Shown here in pieces: positions 8,084 to 16,523 of a stretch of DNA of 30,099 nt. The translations under genes were made by a program, and so were the position numbers. Numbering within the stretch: position 1 is the first letter of the stretch; each line of letters starts with the position of its first letter. Location of the stretch: positions 1 to 30,099 of the forward strand of contig CAZHZT010000069.1 in the NCBI GenBank assembly GCA_964537285.1, in the 5' to 3' direction. The DNA comes from CAZHZT01 sp964537285 (lineage in GTDB: Bacteria; Bacteroidota; Bacteroidia; Chitinophagales; Saprospiraceae). The notes under the pieces were generated by a model. The model made no database searches, was not told the origin of the DNA, and was given only the letters and a program-made list of their open reading frames with translations.

Positions 8084-9295
8084 ATGGATATCAAACAAAA
8101 ACAAATGCTCGCCCAAAGAGTGGCTCAAATGAAGGAATCCGCCACTATAAAAATGGCTCAAATGGCCAGAGATCTGCGTGCAGAAGGACATGATGTGATC
8201 AGCCTGAGCTTGGGTGAACCCGATTTCGACACTCCGGAGCACATAAAAACCGCCGCTAAGCAAGCGCTTGACGAGGGCTTCACGAAGTATACTCCCGTAC
8301 CGGGTATTCCGGAACTTAAACAGGCCATTTCTGATAAGTTTCGCAGAGATAATAACTTGGATTATTCTCCGGCTCAAATTGTTGTTTCAAATGGTGCCAA
8401 ACAGTCCATCGCCAATGTTTGCCTGTCTGTACTTCAGGAAGGCGATGAGGCGCTTATTCTAGCCCCTTACTGGGTGTCTTATATGCCGATTATTAAGCTA
8501 AGCGAGGCTACACCTAAATTATTACTGGCAGGAATAGACGAAGATTATAAAGTTTCAGCAGCGAAAATAAAAGCAGCAATTACCGATAAAACTAAGTTGA
8601 TTATCTTTTCGAGCCCATGTAATCCTACCGGCTCCGTTTATAGTAAAAAAGAACTGCAAGCTATTGCCGAGGTATTAGGTGAACACAAAGATATTTATAT
8701 CATCTCTGATGAAATATACGAGTACATTAACTTCACCGATGAACACGTTAGTATCGGTACGTTCGACGAGGTTAAGGATCGAACCATTACCGTAAATGGC
8801 TTTTCTAAAGGATTTGCTATGACAGGCTGGCGATTGGGCTACATGGGAGCTCCTTTAGAAATTGCTAAGGCTTGCGCCAAACTGCAAGGGCAATTCACTT
8901 CAGGTGCGAATGCGTTTAGTCAAAAAGCTGCTGCTCATGCTCTAAATTCCAGCCTGGAGCCTACTTTTAAAATGAAGGAAGTTTTCCTTCAACGCAGAGA
9001 CCTGATCGTAAATTTACTGAGTCAAATCGAGGGTTTGAAGGTAAACATGCCTGAAGGCGCATTCTATGTGTTCCCTGATGTGAGCTACTTCCTTGGCAAA
9101 AAAACACCTGAAGGGAAGGTAATTGAAAATACGAGTGAGCTGTGTATTTATTTACTTCAAAGTGCACATGTTGCCGTAGTTAATGGAATGGCTTTTGGTG
9201 CTCCGGATTGTATCCGGCTTTCGTATGCCGCTTCGAATGAGGAATTGGAGAATGCAGTGGCGAGAATAAAGAAAGCTTTGGAAGCACTAGCCTAA
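8084..9295 (+). CDS. aspC: Aspartate-type PLP-dependent aminotransferase (class I)
   Basis: A 403-residue class I/II aminotransferase. Seen: VISLSLGEPDFDTPEHIK, FTKYTPVPGIPELKQAI, a SSPCNPTGSVYS block, YIISDEIYEYI with the PLP-contacting Asp, and the Schiff-base lysine K242 in NGFSKGFAMTGWRLGY. This is the pattern of the bacterial aspartate/prephenate aminotransferase subgroup. The likely reaction is aspartate + 2-oxoglutarate to oxaloacetate + glutamate, but related enzymes use aromatic or prephenate substrates. It is cotranscribed with the preceding sugar aminotransferase (1-nt gap). M1 or M8 could be the true start. Confidence 0.92.
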   Translation: MDIKQKQMLAQRVAQMKESATIKMAQMARDLRAEGHDVISLSLGEPDFDTPEHIKTAAKQALDEGFTKYTPVPGIPELKQAISDKFRRDNNLDYSPAQIVVSNGAKQSIANVCLSVLQEGDEALILAPYWVSYMPIIKLSEATPKLLLAGIDEDYKVSAAKIKAAITDKTKLIIFSSPCNPTGSVYSKKELQAIAEVLGEHKDIYIISDEIYEYINFTDEHVSIGTFDEVKDRTITVNGFSKGFAMTGWRLGYMGAPLEIAKACAKLQGQFTSGANAFSQKAAAHALNSSLEPTFKMKEVFLQRRDLIVNLLSQIEGLKVNMPEGAFYVFPDVSYFLGKKTPEGKVIENTSELCIYLLQSAHVAVVNGMAFGAPDCIRLSYAASNEELENAVARIKKALEALA

Positions 9296-9364
9296 AAAAC
9301 AATAGAGGCTGCCTCATAATTAATTCGTGTGGCTTGGGAGAAGTAATTTCTATTGCGGGATGTT

Positions 9365-9399
9365 CTTTTTTGAAATTTTACTAAAAATTTCAAAAAAAG
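9365..9399 (+). terminator. AT-only hairpin after the aminotransferase operon
   Basis: CTTTTTTGAAATTTT and AAAATTTCAAAAAAAG form an A/T-rich stem with a short loop, about 70 nt after the stop. It has few G/C pairs, so termination is uncertain, but it is the only obvious 3' structure for this operon. Confidence 0.4.
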
Positions 9400-9406
9400 G
9401 GCTGCC

Positions 9407-9877
9407 AGATGATTTTGTTTAGTCGAAATTAATTTGGGAAGTCCTTAAAGCAGGCCGTTAGGCCTGCATGATCGTAGCCCTGGGTTCTCCCCAGGGTTAT
9501 AAGATATAAAGACCAACTTCTGCGTAGCGGAAGCACATCATAAGCTATAGCTCTTGTGTCTTAAGCTGCCGCTCAATGTCGTTAGCTTAACCTTTTTCTT
9601 TGCCTGGCGCTTTAGCGCCAGGTGTAATGTTAATATTTATCGGGGCTTTAGCCCATTAATAACGAAGGGGCTAAAGCCCAATCTGAGAACTATTCCCCCC
9701 GGCACTGAAGTGCCGGGCTATAAAGAGCTTAAGTTGACGATATTGAGGCTACTTGCTAAGCGGAAGAAATTAGATAGAATAATCTTTTCCTCAGGAGGAT
9801 TTGAAGAAAAGGTCAGGCAAGCCTAACGGCCTGCTTTAAGGACTTCACAAATTAATTTCGGCCAAATGAAATCATCT
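9407..9877. repeat. Family IV palindrome arms enclosing a cluster of REP-like hairpins
   Basis: The arms at 9407-9463 and 9821-9877 are about 90% complementary and match the compact copy at 6743-6840. Between them lie several short hairpins: CCCTGGG/CCCAGGG near 9478-9496, CCTGGCGCT TT AGCGCCAGG (9603-9622), two GGGCTTTAGCCC-type palindromes (about 9640-9680) and CCCGGCACT GA AGTGCCGGG (9698-9717). Two related blocks (CTTAAGCTGCCGCTCAATGT near 9560 and GCTTAAGTTGACGATATTGA near 9727) are inverted copies of each other. No convincing gene is seen; an open frame here only reads through the hairpins. Confidence 0.65.
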
Positions 9878-9923
9878 AAAGCCTAAAAAGAATATCCTGC
9901 AAAAAAGAAAATTTCCATTCGTC

Positions 9924-12900
9924 TCATTCCGTCAGCCCCCAAATCCAGTTTCCATCCTCGTTGCAATACCCAATCTTGCCCCCTTGCTCTATACGAAAAA
10001 GCCCTTCCCCCGCATAACTAATATATTCGTATTCCGGTTGTACAATCAACTCCCCGTCCAAATTTATCAAGCCATTAAACCCTTTGATACGTACTTTGGC
10101 ATAGCCATCTTCAAAGTCCTCGATTTTATCATATTTGGGAGGGACAATCTGAATGCCTCGCTGATTAATGATTCCCCAACGGCCATCTAATTCAACCACG
10201 GCTATTCCGTTGGAAAACTTGCCTGCGTGAGTATAATAGCCTTCCGACATTTTAGCTTCCTCGGTGATGTAATAGAAGCGATATTTCCGATCCTGGACGA
10301 GGCCGCGGCCATCGCTAAAATCCAACAATTTATTGATCGTTGGTTTGATAATGTAATTCCCCCAGCGATCAATCAGGCCGGTTTTTTGATCATTTTTGTA
10401 AATAACAGCTTTCCCGCCCTTATAATCAAGGCATTTTAAATACTCCAGTTCCACGACTTCTTTTCCTTCCGGGTCGATGTAGCCGCAATAGCCACATTTC
10501 CAAACGGCCGCTCTATCGCCGGAAAACCTGGATACTTTAGCGTATTTATCTTTGATGACCAAATCGCCCTTTGTATCAATGAACCCGTAGTGTTTATTGG
10601 TCTTTACTGCAGCAAACCCATCATAAAAAGGATAGATTTTTTGATATCCTTGTGAGGTAACAAGCTCCCCTTTCCGGTTGATCAATCCATAACGGATTCG
10701 ATCATTTCCATAGCAAACCAGGCTCAGCTCATGTTCATTAAAAGGTTCAATTAAAGAAAAACGACCAGACCGGACGATGAATTTACCTTCTAAGTTGATC
10801 AGGCCATACTTGCCGTTCATAACCACCCTGGCAAGGCCATCTTCAAAATCAAAAGCCTGATCAAATTGCCCGGGGATAATCATTTCCCCTTTTTTATCGA
10901 TGTACCCATAACCATGTGAGGTAGACACCCATGCCAGTCCATCATGAAAATTCCCGACTCTTTGATATTCGAAATCGATTACTACATCGCCTTGCTTATC
11001 GATGTAGCCCCATTTAAACCCTAACTGAACCGCCGCCATACCTTCACTAAAAGCATGGACTTTGCGGAAACGTGGCGGAATGACCTCGATCCCTCTTCTG
11101 TCAGCGAAGCCCCACCATTTTTCTCTTCGAACGGAGAGCCTGCCTTCATTAAAGCCACCAATTTCATCATACATAGTTCGGACGGTAACGCTTCCGGAAG
11201 TATCAATCAGTCCATACTGCTGCTTTCTATGATAAATGCGCAGGATCTTGTTCCCGGTATTTTCTAAAAAATGGATTTCATCGTAATTACATGGAATCAA
11301 AACATCTCCATTGATCCCTACAGCTCCCCACTTTTGACCATCAGACACGATACCGACGCCATTCACAAATTCGTTAGCGAAATTATAGGTAGCTTCTACA
11401 AGCACCTGCCCACTATCCCGCAAATACCCCCATTTACAATTTTGACATATCAATTGCCCGGACCGGCTAATTTCGCGATCATGATTGGTGTGATCCGTTA
11501 ATGTAAAATTAGAAAGTTGATTATTAAGATAGGATGAAAGCAGTTCCAGAGAATAATTATCAGCGGCTTTTTCTTTAACAGCGGTCAGTTTACCTTTTGT
11601 GGCCACCCGAAAAATACCGTCCTTCGAACGGCCAATATAAGCCAAACCATCGAGTACGATCTTTCCTTCAGGATTGATCAATCCGTGTTTCCCTTTATTA
11701 TTGATAATACGCACCAGCGGTGTTTTTTCTTTAAAATCTCCCAGGCGCACATCCAGCAGGTCTGCTTCTGTGACTAGTTCACCAAATTTGTTATTGACTA
11801 TTCCAAAGACCCAATCGGAGCGAAAAGTAGTGGTTCCGAACTGATGATATTGCAGTTGTTCTTTTCCTACGACAGTAAGCTCCTGATCTGGAACAACGTT
11901 TATCCAGTCAAAGGTAGGCTTTATTTGGATCGTTCCATTTTCTAAGTTGCGGAGGCCCCATTTATCATCAGCAGAAGAGTAAAACCATTCGAATTTATCA
12001 AGCACATATTGTTCATTCTCAGGAGATAAAAAGGGCGGCTTTTTCTTGTGTTTTTTTCGCACTTTGACGGTAAAAAGTGAGCCGAAAGAGCTTTTTCCAT
12101 TAACCGTTCCATCCTCCTTTAGATAAAAAATGGAAAGTGCTTCGCCTTTGAACACTTCGATTCGATTGGGCTTGAGCAAGATTTTATCATAAATAACTTC
12201 GATGATCGTTTCTCCCCTAGCGTTTAAGGCCCCAAACTTTTCTCCTTTTTTTAATAAAGCTAAACCATGTTTGAAAGGAGAGATGTAATCATATTCTAAT
12301 GGTAAGATGAGTGCATTATCAATTTTCACCACTCCCCATTTTCCATTTTGCTGCACTCTGAAATGATTTTTCCCCAGAGAAAGGATTTCATCATAGAGTA
12401 CCGGCAGGATTTCTTCACCAGAAAGATCAATCAATCCTAGCAAACGATTTTTCTTGCACAATACATATTTATCAAGTAATGGGTAGTAATTATCATACCA
12501 GCTGCTGTTAATAAACTTTTTTTGCGAGATGGAAAAAAGGGCGAATAATTTATCCTTACGCAATTTTATGAGTTCGTTAGAAATAAAGCTGTAAGATTGA
12601 AATTGTGGCAAAAATAGCGTTTGGCCATTAAAGGTAAGAGCCCCCCATTTATCTGCTTTGCGAAAGAAGAAATACTTTTCTTTTTCAACTTTGACTTCCT
12701 GGTATTCAGGGTCCAGCAAAAACGTCCCGTTTCCATCGATTAAGCCGATGGTTTCCATCTTTCGAACGATGAAGTAGTCTTTGTAGAGTCGTTTCATTTC
12801 TGAGAATTCGGGATTACAAATTTTAATGCCATCCGCTCGGGCAATTCCCCAGGAACCATTTTTTTTAAATGCAATATACCCTTTGTCAAGAATTTTAATT

Positions 12901-13316
12901 TGCTCATAGCCCGCTTCCAGCACAATTTCTTCATTGGTATTGACTACTTTCCAGCTGCCGTTTGCAAAAACGGCCACCAAGGTAGAATCCAGTACCTTAA
13001 GGTCTTCATATTGTGGATTAATGATTTCCGCTCCCAGATGATTAAGTAAGCCAACTTTTCCATTGCGCTGCATGATAGCCGAACCAAAGTGAATGAATTC
13101 CCCGATGGCATCATACACAGGATCAATAACGACCTGCCCGTTCTGGTTAATTAAGCCCCATTTTTTATTGAGTTTGACAGGAAAGAGCTTTTGAGCATCA
13201 ACCTTTACATAAAAAACCAGGCTGATAGTCAATACGATAAGACATTGAGAGAGCGAATAAAGGCTCCTATCCACAGCAAGCAATTCCTTTTTTTTCCGTT
13301 CACAAACCTTTCGCAT
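9924..13316 (-). CDS. Giant secreted WG-repeat protein
   Basis: An 1130-residue protein with a hydrophobic export segment at about residues 23-42 ending VDAQ, then about 27 WG-type repeats to the end. The units are 25-45 residues long and follow the pattern [K/R]WGxI(D/N)xxG...(V/I)I.P.YD, for example KWGLINQNGQ, KWGYIDKQGD and RWGIINQRGI. A less regular region (about 400-600) holds a basic KVRKKHKKK stretch. There is no T9SS C-terminal domain and no lipobox, so it is probably periplasmic or anchored by its uncleaved N-terminus. WG repeats are a binding or structural fold with no known activity. A TAnnTTTG box and a leader hairpin precede it. Confidence 0.88.
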   Translation of the reverse strand: MRKVCERKKKELLAVDRSLYSLSQCLIVLTISLVFYVKVDAQKLFPVKLNKKWGLINQNGQVVIDPVYDAIGEFIHFGSAIMQRNGKVGLLNHLGAEIINPQYEDLKVLDSTLVAVFANGSWKVVNTNEEIVLEAGYEQIKILDKGYIAFKKNGSWGIARADGIKICNPEFSEMKRLYKDYFIVRKMETIGLIDGNGTFLLDPEYQEVKVEKEKYFFFRKADKWGALTFNGQTLFLPQFQSYSFISNELIKLRKDKLFALFSISQKKFINSSWYDNYYPLLDKYVLCKKNRLLGLIDLSGEEILPVLYDEILSLGKNHFRVQQNGKWGVVKIDNALILPLEYDYISPFKHGLALLKKGEKFGALNARGETIIEVIYDKILLKPNRIEVFKGEALSIFYLKEDGTVNGKSSFGSLFTVKVRKKHKKKPPFLSPENEQYVLDKFEWFYSSADDKWGLRNLENGTIQIKPTFDWINVVPDQELTVVGKEQLQYHQFGTTTFRSDWVFGIVNNKFGELVTEADLLDVRLGDFKEKTPLVRIINNKGKHGLINPEGKIVLDGLAYIGRSKDGIFRVATKGKLTAVKEKAADNYSLELLSSYLNNQLSNFTLTDHTNHDREISRSGQLICQNCKWGYLRDSGQVLVEATYNFANEFVNGVGIVSDGQKWGAVGINGDVLIPCNYDEIHFLENTGNKILRIYHRKQQYGLIDTSGSVTVRTMYDEIGGFNEGRLSVRREKWWGFADRRGIEVIPPRFRKVHAFSEGMAAVQLGFKWGYIDKQGDVVIDFEYQRVGNFHDGLAWVSTSHGYGYIDKKGEMIIPGQFDQAFDFEDGLARVVMNGKYGLINLEGKFIVRSGRFSLIEPFNEHELSLVCYGNDRIRYGLINRKGELVTSQGYQKIYPFYDGFAAVKTNKHYGFIDTKGDLVIKDKYAKVSRFSGDRAAVWKCGYCGYIDPEGKEVVELEYLKCLDYKGGKAVIYKNDQKTGLIDRWGNYIIKPTINKLLDFSDGRGLVQDRKYRFYYITEEAKMSEGYYTHAGKFSNGIAVVELDGRWGIINQRGIQIVPPKYDKIEDFEDGYAKVRIKGFNGLINLDGELIVQPEYEYISYAGEGLFRIEQGGKIGYCNEDGNWIWGLTE

Positions 13317-13384
13317 GAGGTTGAGGTGATTTCTTTAATAATTCAAGTCTCCATTTACTACAGGTCTTCGAGCAACTAAGTACG

Positions 13385-13412
13385 CTGTAACCTAAGTTAA
13401 TGAAGGTTACAG
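13385..13412 (-). promoter_or_regulatory. Leader hairpin of the WG-repeat gene
   Basis: CTGTAACCT and AGGTTACAG form a 9-bp perfect stem with a 10-nt loop. It lies between the candidate promoter and the start codon, so it should be in the 5' leader of the mRNA. A regulatory role is inference. Confidence 0.35.
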
Positions 13413-13427
13413 AGTACTAAATACAAT

Positions 13428-13435
13428 CAAAAGTA
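13428..13435 (-). promoter_or_regulatory. Candidate -7 box for the WG-repeat gene
   Basis: The minus strand reads TACTTTTG, a full match to TAnnTTTG, giving a leader of roughly 100 nt. No clear -33 TTG is seen at the right distance. Confidence 0.4.
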
Positions 13436-13600
13436 AAACATAGTGATTGTAACGAATTTATTCTCTATTAATTATACTTTACCTACTAATCACAATTCAA
13501 GTCAATGCAAGATAGGGAATTCTTTTCAAATTCAATGAAAGGCTTAACTAAAGGTAGAGTTTAGAGAATGAAAGGTAGAAAGATGGAGAGAATGTAAAAA

Positions 13601-13633
13601 GCCCGCTTTAGCGGTAAGGAAACTAAAGCGGGC
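13601..13633 (-). terminator. Orphan intrinsic terminator on the minus strand
   Basis: GCCCGCTTTAG and CTAAAGCGGGC form an 11-bp stem with an 11-nt loop. On the minus strand the stem is followed by TTTTT; on the plus strand there is no T-run. The only upstream minus-strand coding candidate is the 44-residue ORF at 14007-14141, about 370 nt away, so the terminator implies a short mRNA or non-coding transcript. Confidence 0.65.
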
Positions 13634-14006
13634 GAACAATACAACGTTACACTACTATCTTAAAGAACTAAAAGGTATAAACATTAGATTTGCGACTCCT
13701 TGTTTTTAGCAGAACTCAACTCTAATACGAATGCCCTTTGTTCAGGCTGAAAATGTTAGGGGAGCAGGCAGTATTTCATGCAATAATATTTTCCACTCAC
13801 AAAGGATTTTCAATACCAGTCATCATGCATGTAGAAGAAATTTCTAAACAATGTAAAGCTCATCCTACCAGAATAGAAAGAAGCAGGATGAAATAAGAAA
13901 ACCTTCTTCAGTAGTTCACAGAATTGGGCTACTTAATGTAAGGAAGACCAATTATCCTTTTTACAGATTACAACTTATCCAAAAAACATAAGATGCGTCG
14001 CAATTT
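13634..14006. other. Gap with no convincing gene
   Basis: I see no recognisable gene here. A 47-codon plus-strand frame (13753-13896, beginning MLGEQAVFHA) exists but has no supporting features. A short imperfect hairpin with CATCCT/AGGATG arms lies at 13861-13890. A 25-bp fragment of family III (GTAGTTCACAGAATTGGGCT and onward) is at 13911-13935. The minus strand has no open frame longer than about 20 codons that I could find. Confidence 0.4.
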
Positions 14007-14141
14007 TTAGAATTCACTACAATCCTCAATGATTATATCTTCCCATTGCTCCTGTTGCACCTGATCTGCAGCGTGATACTCTGCCTCACTTGAAATATAT
14101 CCTAATGAAAGAAGCAATGAAATTAAAACTGAAAGCACCAT
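14007..14141 (-). CDS. Possible 44-residue secreted micro-protein
   Basis: The ATG-started frame encodes 44 residues: a hydrophobic segment (about residues 2-15, VLSVLISLLLSLGYI) followed by an acidic, Glu/Asp/Gln-rich tail ending DCSEF. The layout is that of a small exported or membrane-attached peptide. Support is modest: the hydrophobic/acidic split, an intrinsic terminator downstream on the same strand, and a family I repeat inserted just upstream of its start. I recognise no family. It is too short for codon use to be judged. Confidence 0.4.
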   Translation of the reverse strand: MVLSVLISLLLSLGYISSEAEYHAADQVQQEQWEDIIIEDCSEF

Positions 14142-14171
14142 AGACTTTTATTTTGTAGGTTATATTTAAAA

Positions 14172-14286
14172 GTTCTTTGACATAAATTGTGGAAAATGGA
14201 ACTTCAAAATGATAACCCTTTCAGCCACAAGGGCATTCAAGGCTTGTCATTTTGAAGTTCCATTTTCCACAATTTGTCAAAGAACG
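14172..14286 (+). mobile_element. MITE-like element family I, copy 1
   Basis: A 115-bp imperfect palindrome with ends GTTCTTTGACA and TGTCAAAGAACG and a GGAACTTCAAAATGATAA inner stem. Flanking 9-mers TATTTAAAA (14163-14171) and TAATTAAAT (14287-14295) match at 7 of 9 positions, consistent with an old target duplication. It lies 21 bp (beyond the duplication) from the start of the 44-residue ORF, in its presumed leader. Confidence 0.75.
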
Positions 14287-14295
14287 TAATTAAAT

Positions 14296-14881
14296 TACTC
14301 TACGAAGTTAGGCAGGCTTTCCCTCAGCAAAAAGGACAGAATCCTCCAAAGCAAATATTTAAAAAGAACTTGCATTTTAAAGAAAAATACAAACTTTATA
14401 CTCAAAACAAGCAGATTAGATTGATCAAAAAAACGATAATTTTAACTATTTTGTGCAAAAAAATGGCAATAACAATTTCGATCTGATATTTCGAATGAAT
14501 AAACAAACAACACAAAAGAAATTGATTTCCAAGTCTTTACAGCACAAAAATAAAGTATATTTATTTACAAAATATATTTGGCACTAATAACCAGATTTAT
14601 TTGCTTTAACAATAACAACTATATAAAGATAAGCGTATGATAAAAACGATGAAAACGTAATTTTTCCTATGAACCTCATTGCCCCAAAGGTATTAAGGTT
14701 CCTATCTTTTAACTATGATACAAAAATAAGCCGCATTTGGAACTCTTAAAAGGACATTTTCAACCTATTTTGACATAATTAAATATACGCCATTTTGATC
14801 AACATATAACTAAACAACTCATAATCAATGATATATTTTTTTAAGACTTATTCATTATTTTAAAAATTCGAACAACAGGTT
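14296..14881. other. AT-rich gap upstream of the helical-repeat gene
   Basis: Very AT-rich. A 70-codon plus-strand frame crosses 14274-14486, but it begins inside the family I repeat, is Lys/Ile-rich and looks like chance. TATATTTG at 14573-14580 matches the -7 consensus but is about 300 bp before the TTG start and lacks a -33 box. No other structure is recognised. Confidence 0.4.
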
Positions 14882-16396
14882 TTGAAAGAACTAAAAGAGA
14901 TTTACGAACTTATCAGGAAACATCAGGGGAAAGCTGAAGAAGCCCTCAAACTTACTCCGGATCAGAATGGTTTGGTTAAAACCTTTGTTGAACACCTGAA
15001 GAACAATTCACTACGAACAGAAAAAGAAGCCGCTCAAGAATTACTTGGTGTAGATCCTTCTCACTATTCCTACAGGAGACTCAAAAAGAAAGTCCGCAAT
15101 GCTTTATTGAATGCTTTGTTTTTTATTGATTTCCCACCAACAAAGTTCAGTGCTATTCAGAGAGCTTTTTATGAAAGTTACAAATTACTGCTGGCTTCCC
15201 GCTTTTTGATTGGACGAGGTGCCCATAAAGCAGCCCTTGTTTTAGAAGAAGAATTGTTAAAAAAATCCCGGAAACATCAATTCACATGGATCACTTATTC
15301 CTTGCTTCCACATATGATTCGCCAAACGGCCATACAGCAGGGAAATTCCCAAAAAATAGAAAAACTCTATCAACTAGGCATTGAAACCCATTCGATCCTT
15401 TTAGTTGAAATGAAGGCAACTTATTTCTTTTCTCTTTTAACCAATGAGTATCACAATTCTCAATCCTACAAGCCAGAAATACAACAAAAAGCAGATCAAT
15501 ACCTCCAGGAACTTGCCCCTTATGAAAACAACATCAACTCTTTCGATTTTCACAATGTCTATTACATCATTGGTGTCATTAAATGGTTGAGTGCCGGAGA
15601 TTTCGAGGCAAATATTTTGTGGTGCCAGCGAGCTCTTAAGTATCTGGAGATAAATGAAATCCAAAATAACGTCATCAAAGCGAACTTCCTCCTTTACCTC
15701 ATAACTTCCTTAATCCAAATTAAGCGCTATTCAGAGGCCGAAGAGGAGATCAATAATTGCCATCAATTAATAAGTCCTAATATTGCTACCTATTGGATAC
15801 GGCTTCATGAACTGGACTTACTCCTGGCAATGCATACTCAAAAATATGAACGGGCATTTGAGATTTATTCAAAAGTTGCAGAATCAAAAATCTTTGCCTT
15901 TCAATACGAGAGTCGTAAAGAAAGGTGGCATATATATGAGGCTTACATTCAGTATTTAATAAAAATAGGACTCATAAATGTAGAGAACGGAGCTCACAAA
16001 TTTAGATTGAATAAGTTTTTGAATGAAGTCCCGAAATATTCTAAAGACCAAAGAGGCTTCAATATCCCTATATTGATTATCCAAACATTGCTTCTTGTAA
16101 ATCAAAAAAAGTACGATGAAGCGGTAGGGCGTATTGAGGCGCTGGAAAAATATACGACGCGCTATCTTTTAAAAAATGATACCTTCAGAAGCAATTGCTT
16201 CATAAAAATGCTCTTGATAGCACATCGAAAAGGATTTCACCGGGCAGCTACCATCCGGCATGCAGAAAAGTATATCAAACGTTTGGGAGAGGCTCCAATG
16301 GAAAAAGCCCGGCAAGCAAGCGAAATCGAAATAATCCCCTATGAAACGCTATGGGAAATTTTTATCAATCAACTGGACTACAAAATTGCCCTTTAA
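14882..16396 (+). CDS. Helical-repeat (TPR-like) protein of unknown function
   Basis: A 504-residue soluble protein with no signal peptide, composed almost wholly of alpha helix. Repeated helix pairs with Tyr/Ala/Leu spacing (KYDEAVGRIEALEKYTTRY, RYSEAEEEINNCHQLI, KYERAFEIYSKVAE) suggest TPR or TPR-like repeats from about residue 130 to 430. The N-terminus (about 1-90) is charged, with a KKKVRNALLNALFF helix. The start is TTG, since no ATG in frame lies before residue 143. I recognise no named family; a scaffold or regulatory role is possible but unproven. It converges on the coiled-coil gene, with a family I element between the two stops. Confidence 0.8.
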   Translation: MKELKEIYELIRKHQGKAEEALKLTPDQNGLVKTFVEHLKNNSLRTEKEAAQELLGVDPSHYSYRRLKKKVRNALLNALFFIDFPPTKFSAIQRAFYESYKLLLASRFLIGRGAHKAALVLEEELLKKSRKHQFTWITYSLLPHMIRQTAIQQGNSQKIEKLYQLGIETHSILLVEMKATYFFSLLTNEYHNSQSYKPEIQQKADQYLQELAPYENNINSFDFHNVYYIIGVIKWLSAGDFEANILWCQRALKYLEINEIQNNVIKANFLLYLITSLIQIKRYSEAEEEINNCHQLISPNIATYWIRLHELDLLLAMHTQKYERAFEIYSKVAESKIFAFQYESRKERWHIYEAYIQYLIKIGLINVENGAHKFRLNKFLNEVPKYSKDQRGFNIPILIIQTLLLVNQKKYDEAVGRIEALEKYTTRYLLKNDTFRSNCFIKMLLIAHRKGFHRAATIRHAEKYIKRLGEAPMEKARQASEIEIIPYETLWEIFINQLDYKIAL

Positions 16397-16413
16397 CAAG
16401 CTTTAAAAGTTAT

Positions 16414-16523
16414 CGTTCTTTGACAAATTGTGTGGAACTTCAAAATGATAAGCCTTGAATGCCCTTGTGGCTGAAAGGCTTATCATTTTGAAGCTCCATT
16501 TTCCACAATTTATGTCAAAGAAC
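16414..16523 (-). mobile_element. MITE-like element family I, copy 2
   Basis: A 110-bp palindrome inserted in the opposite orientation to copy 1; its loop (CCTTGAATGCCCTTGTGGCT) is the complement of the copy 1 loop. Flanking 9-mers AAAAGTTAT (16405-16413) and TAAAGTTAT (16524-16532) match at 8 of 9. It lies between two convergent genes, encodes the last residues and stop of the minus-strand one, and could act as a terminator for both. Confidence 0.85.

Noticed and set aside
6970..9295. Sugar-nucleotide biosynthesis cluster
   Set aside because: Only one sugar aminotransferase is present; no dehydratase, epimerase or glycosyltransferase lies in the window.
9554..9826. 90-codon frame between the aminotransferase and WG-repeat genes
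   Set aside because: It reads straight through the palindromic REP-like hairpins; the residues reflect the repeats.
13753..13896. 47-codon plus-strand frame (MLGEQAVFHA...)
   Set aside because: No start context, signal or domain, and it ends in a hairpin; kept only as a note in the gap entry.
14274..14486. 70-codon Lys/Ile-rich plus-strand frame
   Set aside because: It starts inside a family I element and its composition is what AT-rich non-coding DNA gives.
14172..16523. Composite transposon: two inverted family I copies flanking the helical-repeat gene
   Set aside because: Each copy has its own 9-bp flanking duplication (7/9 and 8/9), and the outer flanks do not match each other, so two separate insertions fit better. 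No transposase lies between them.
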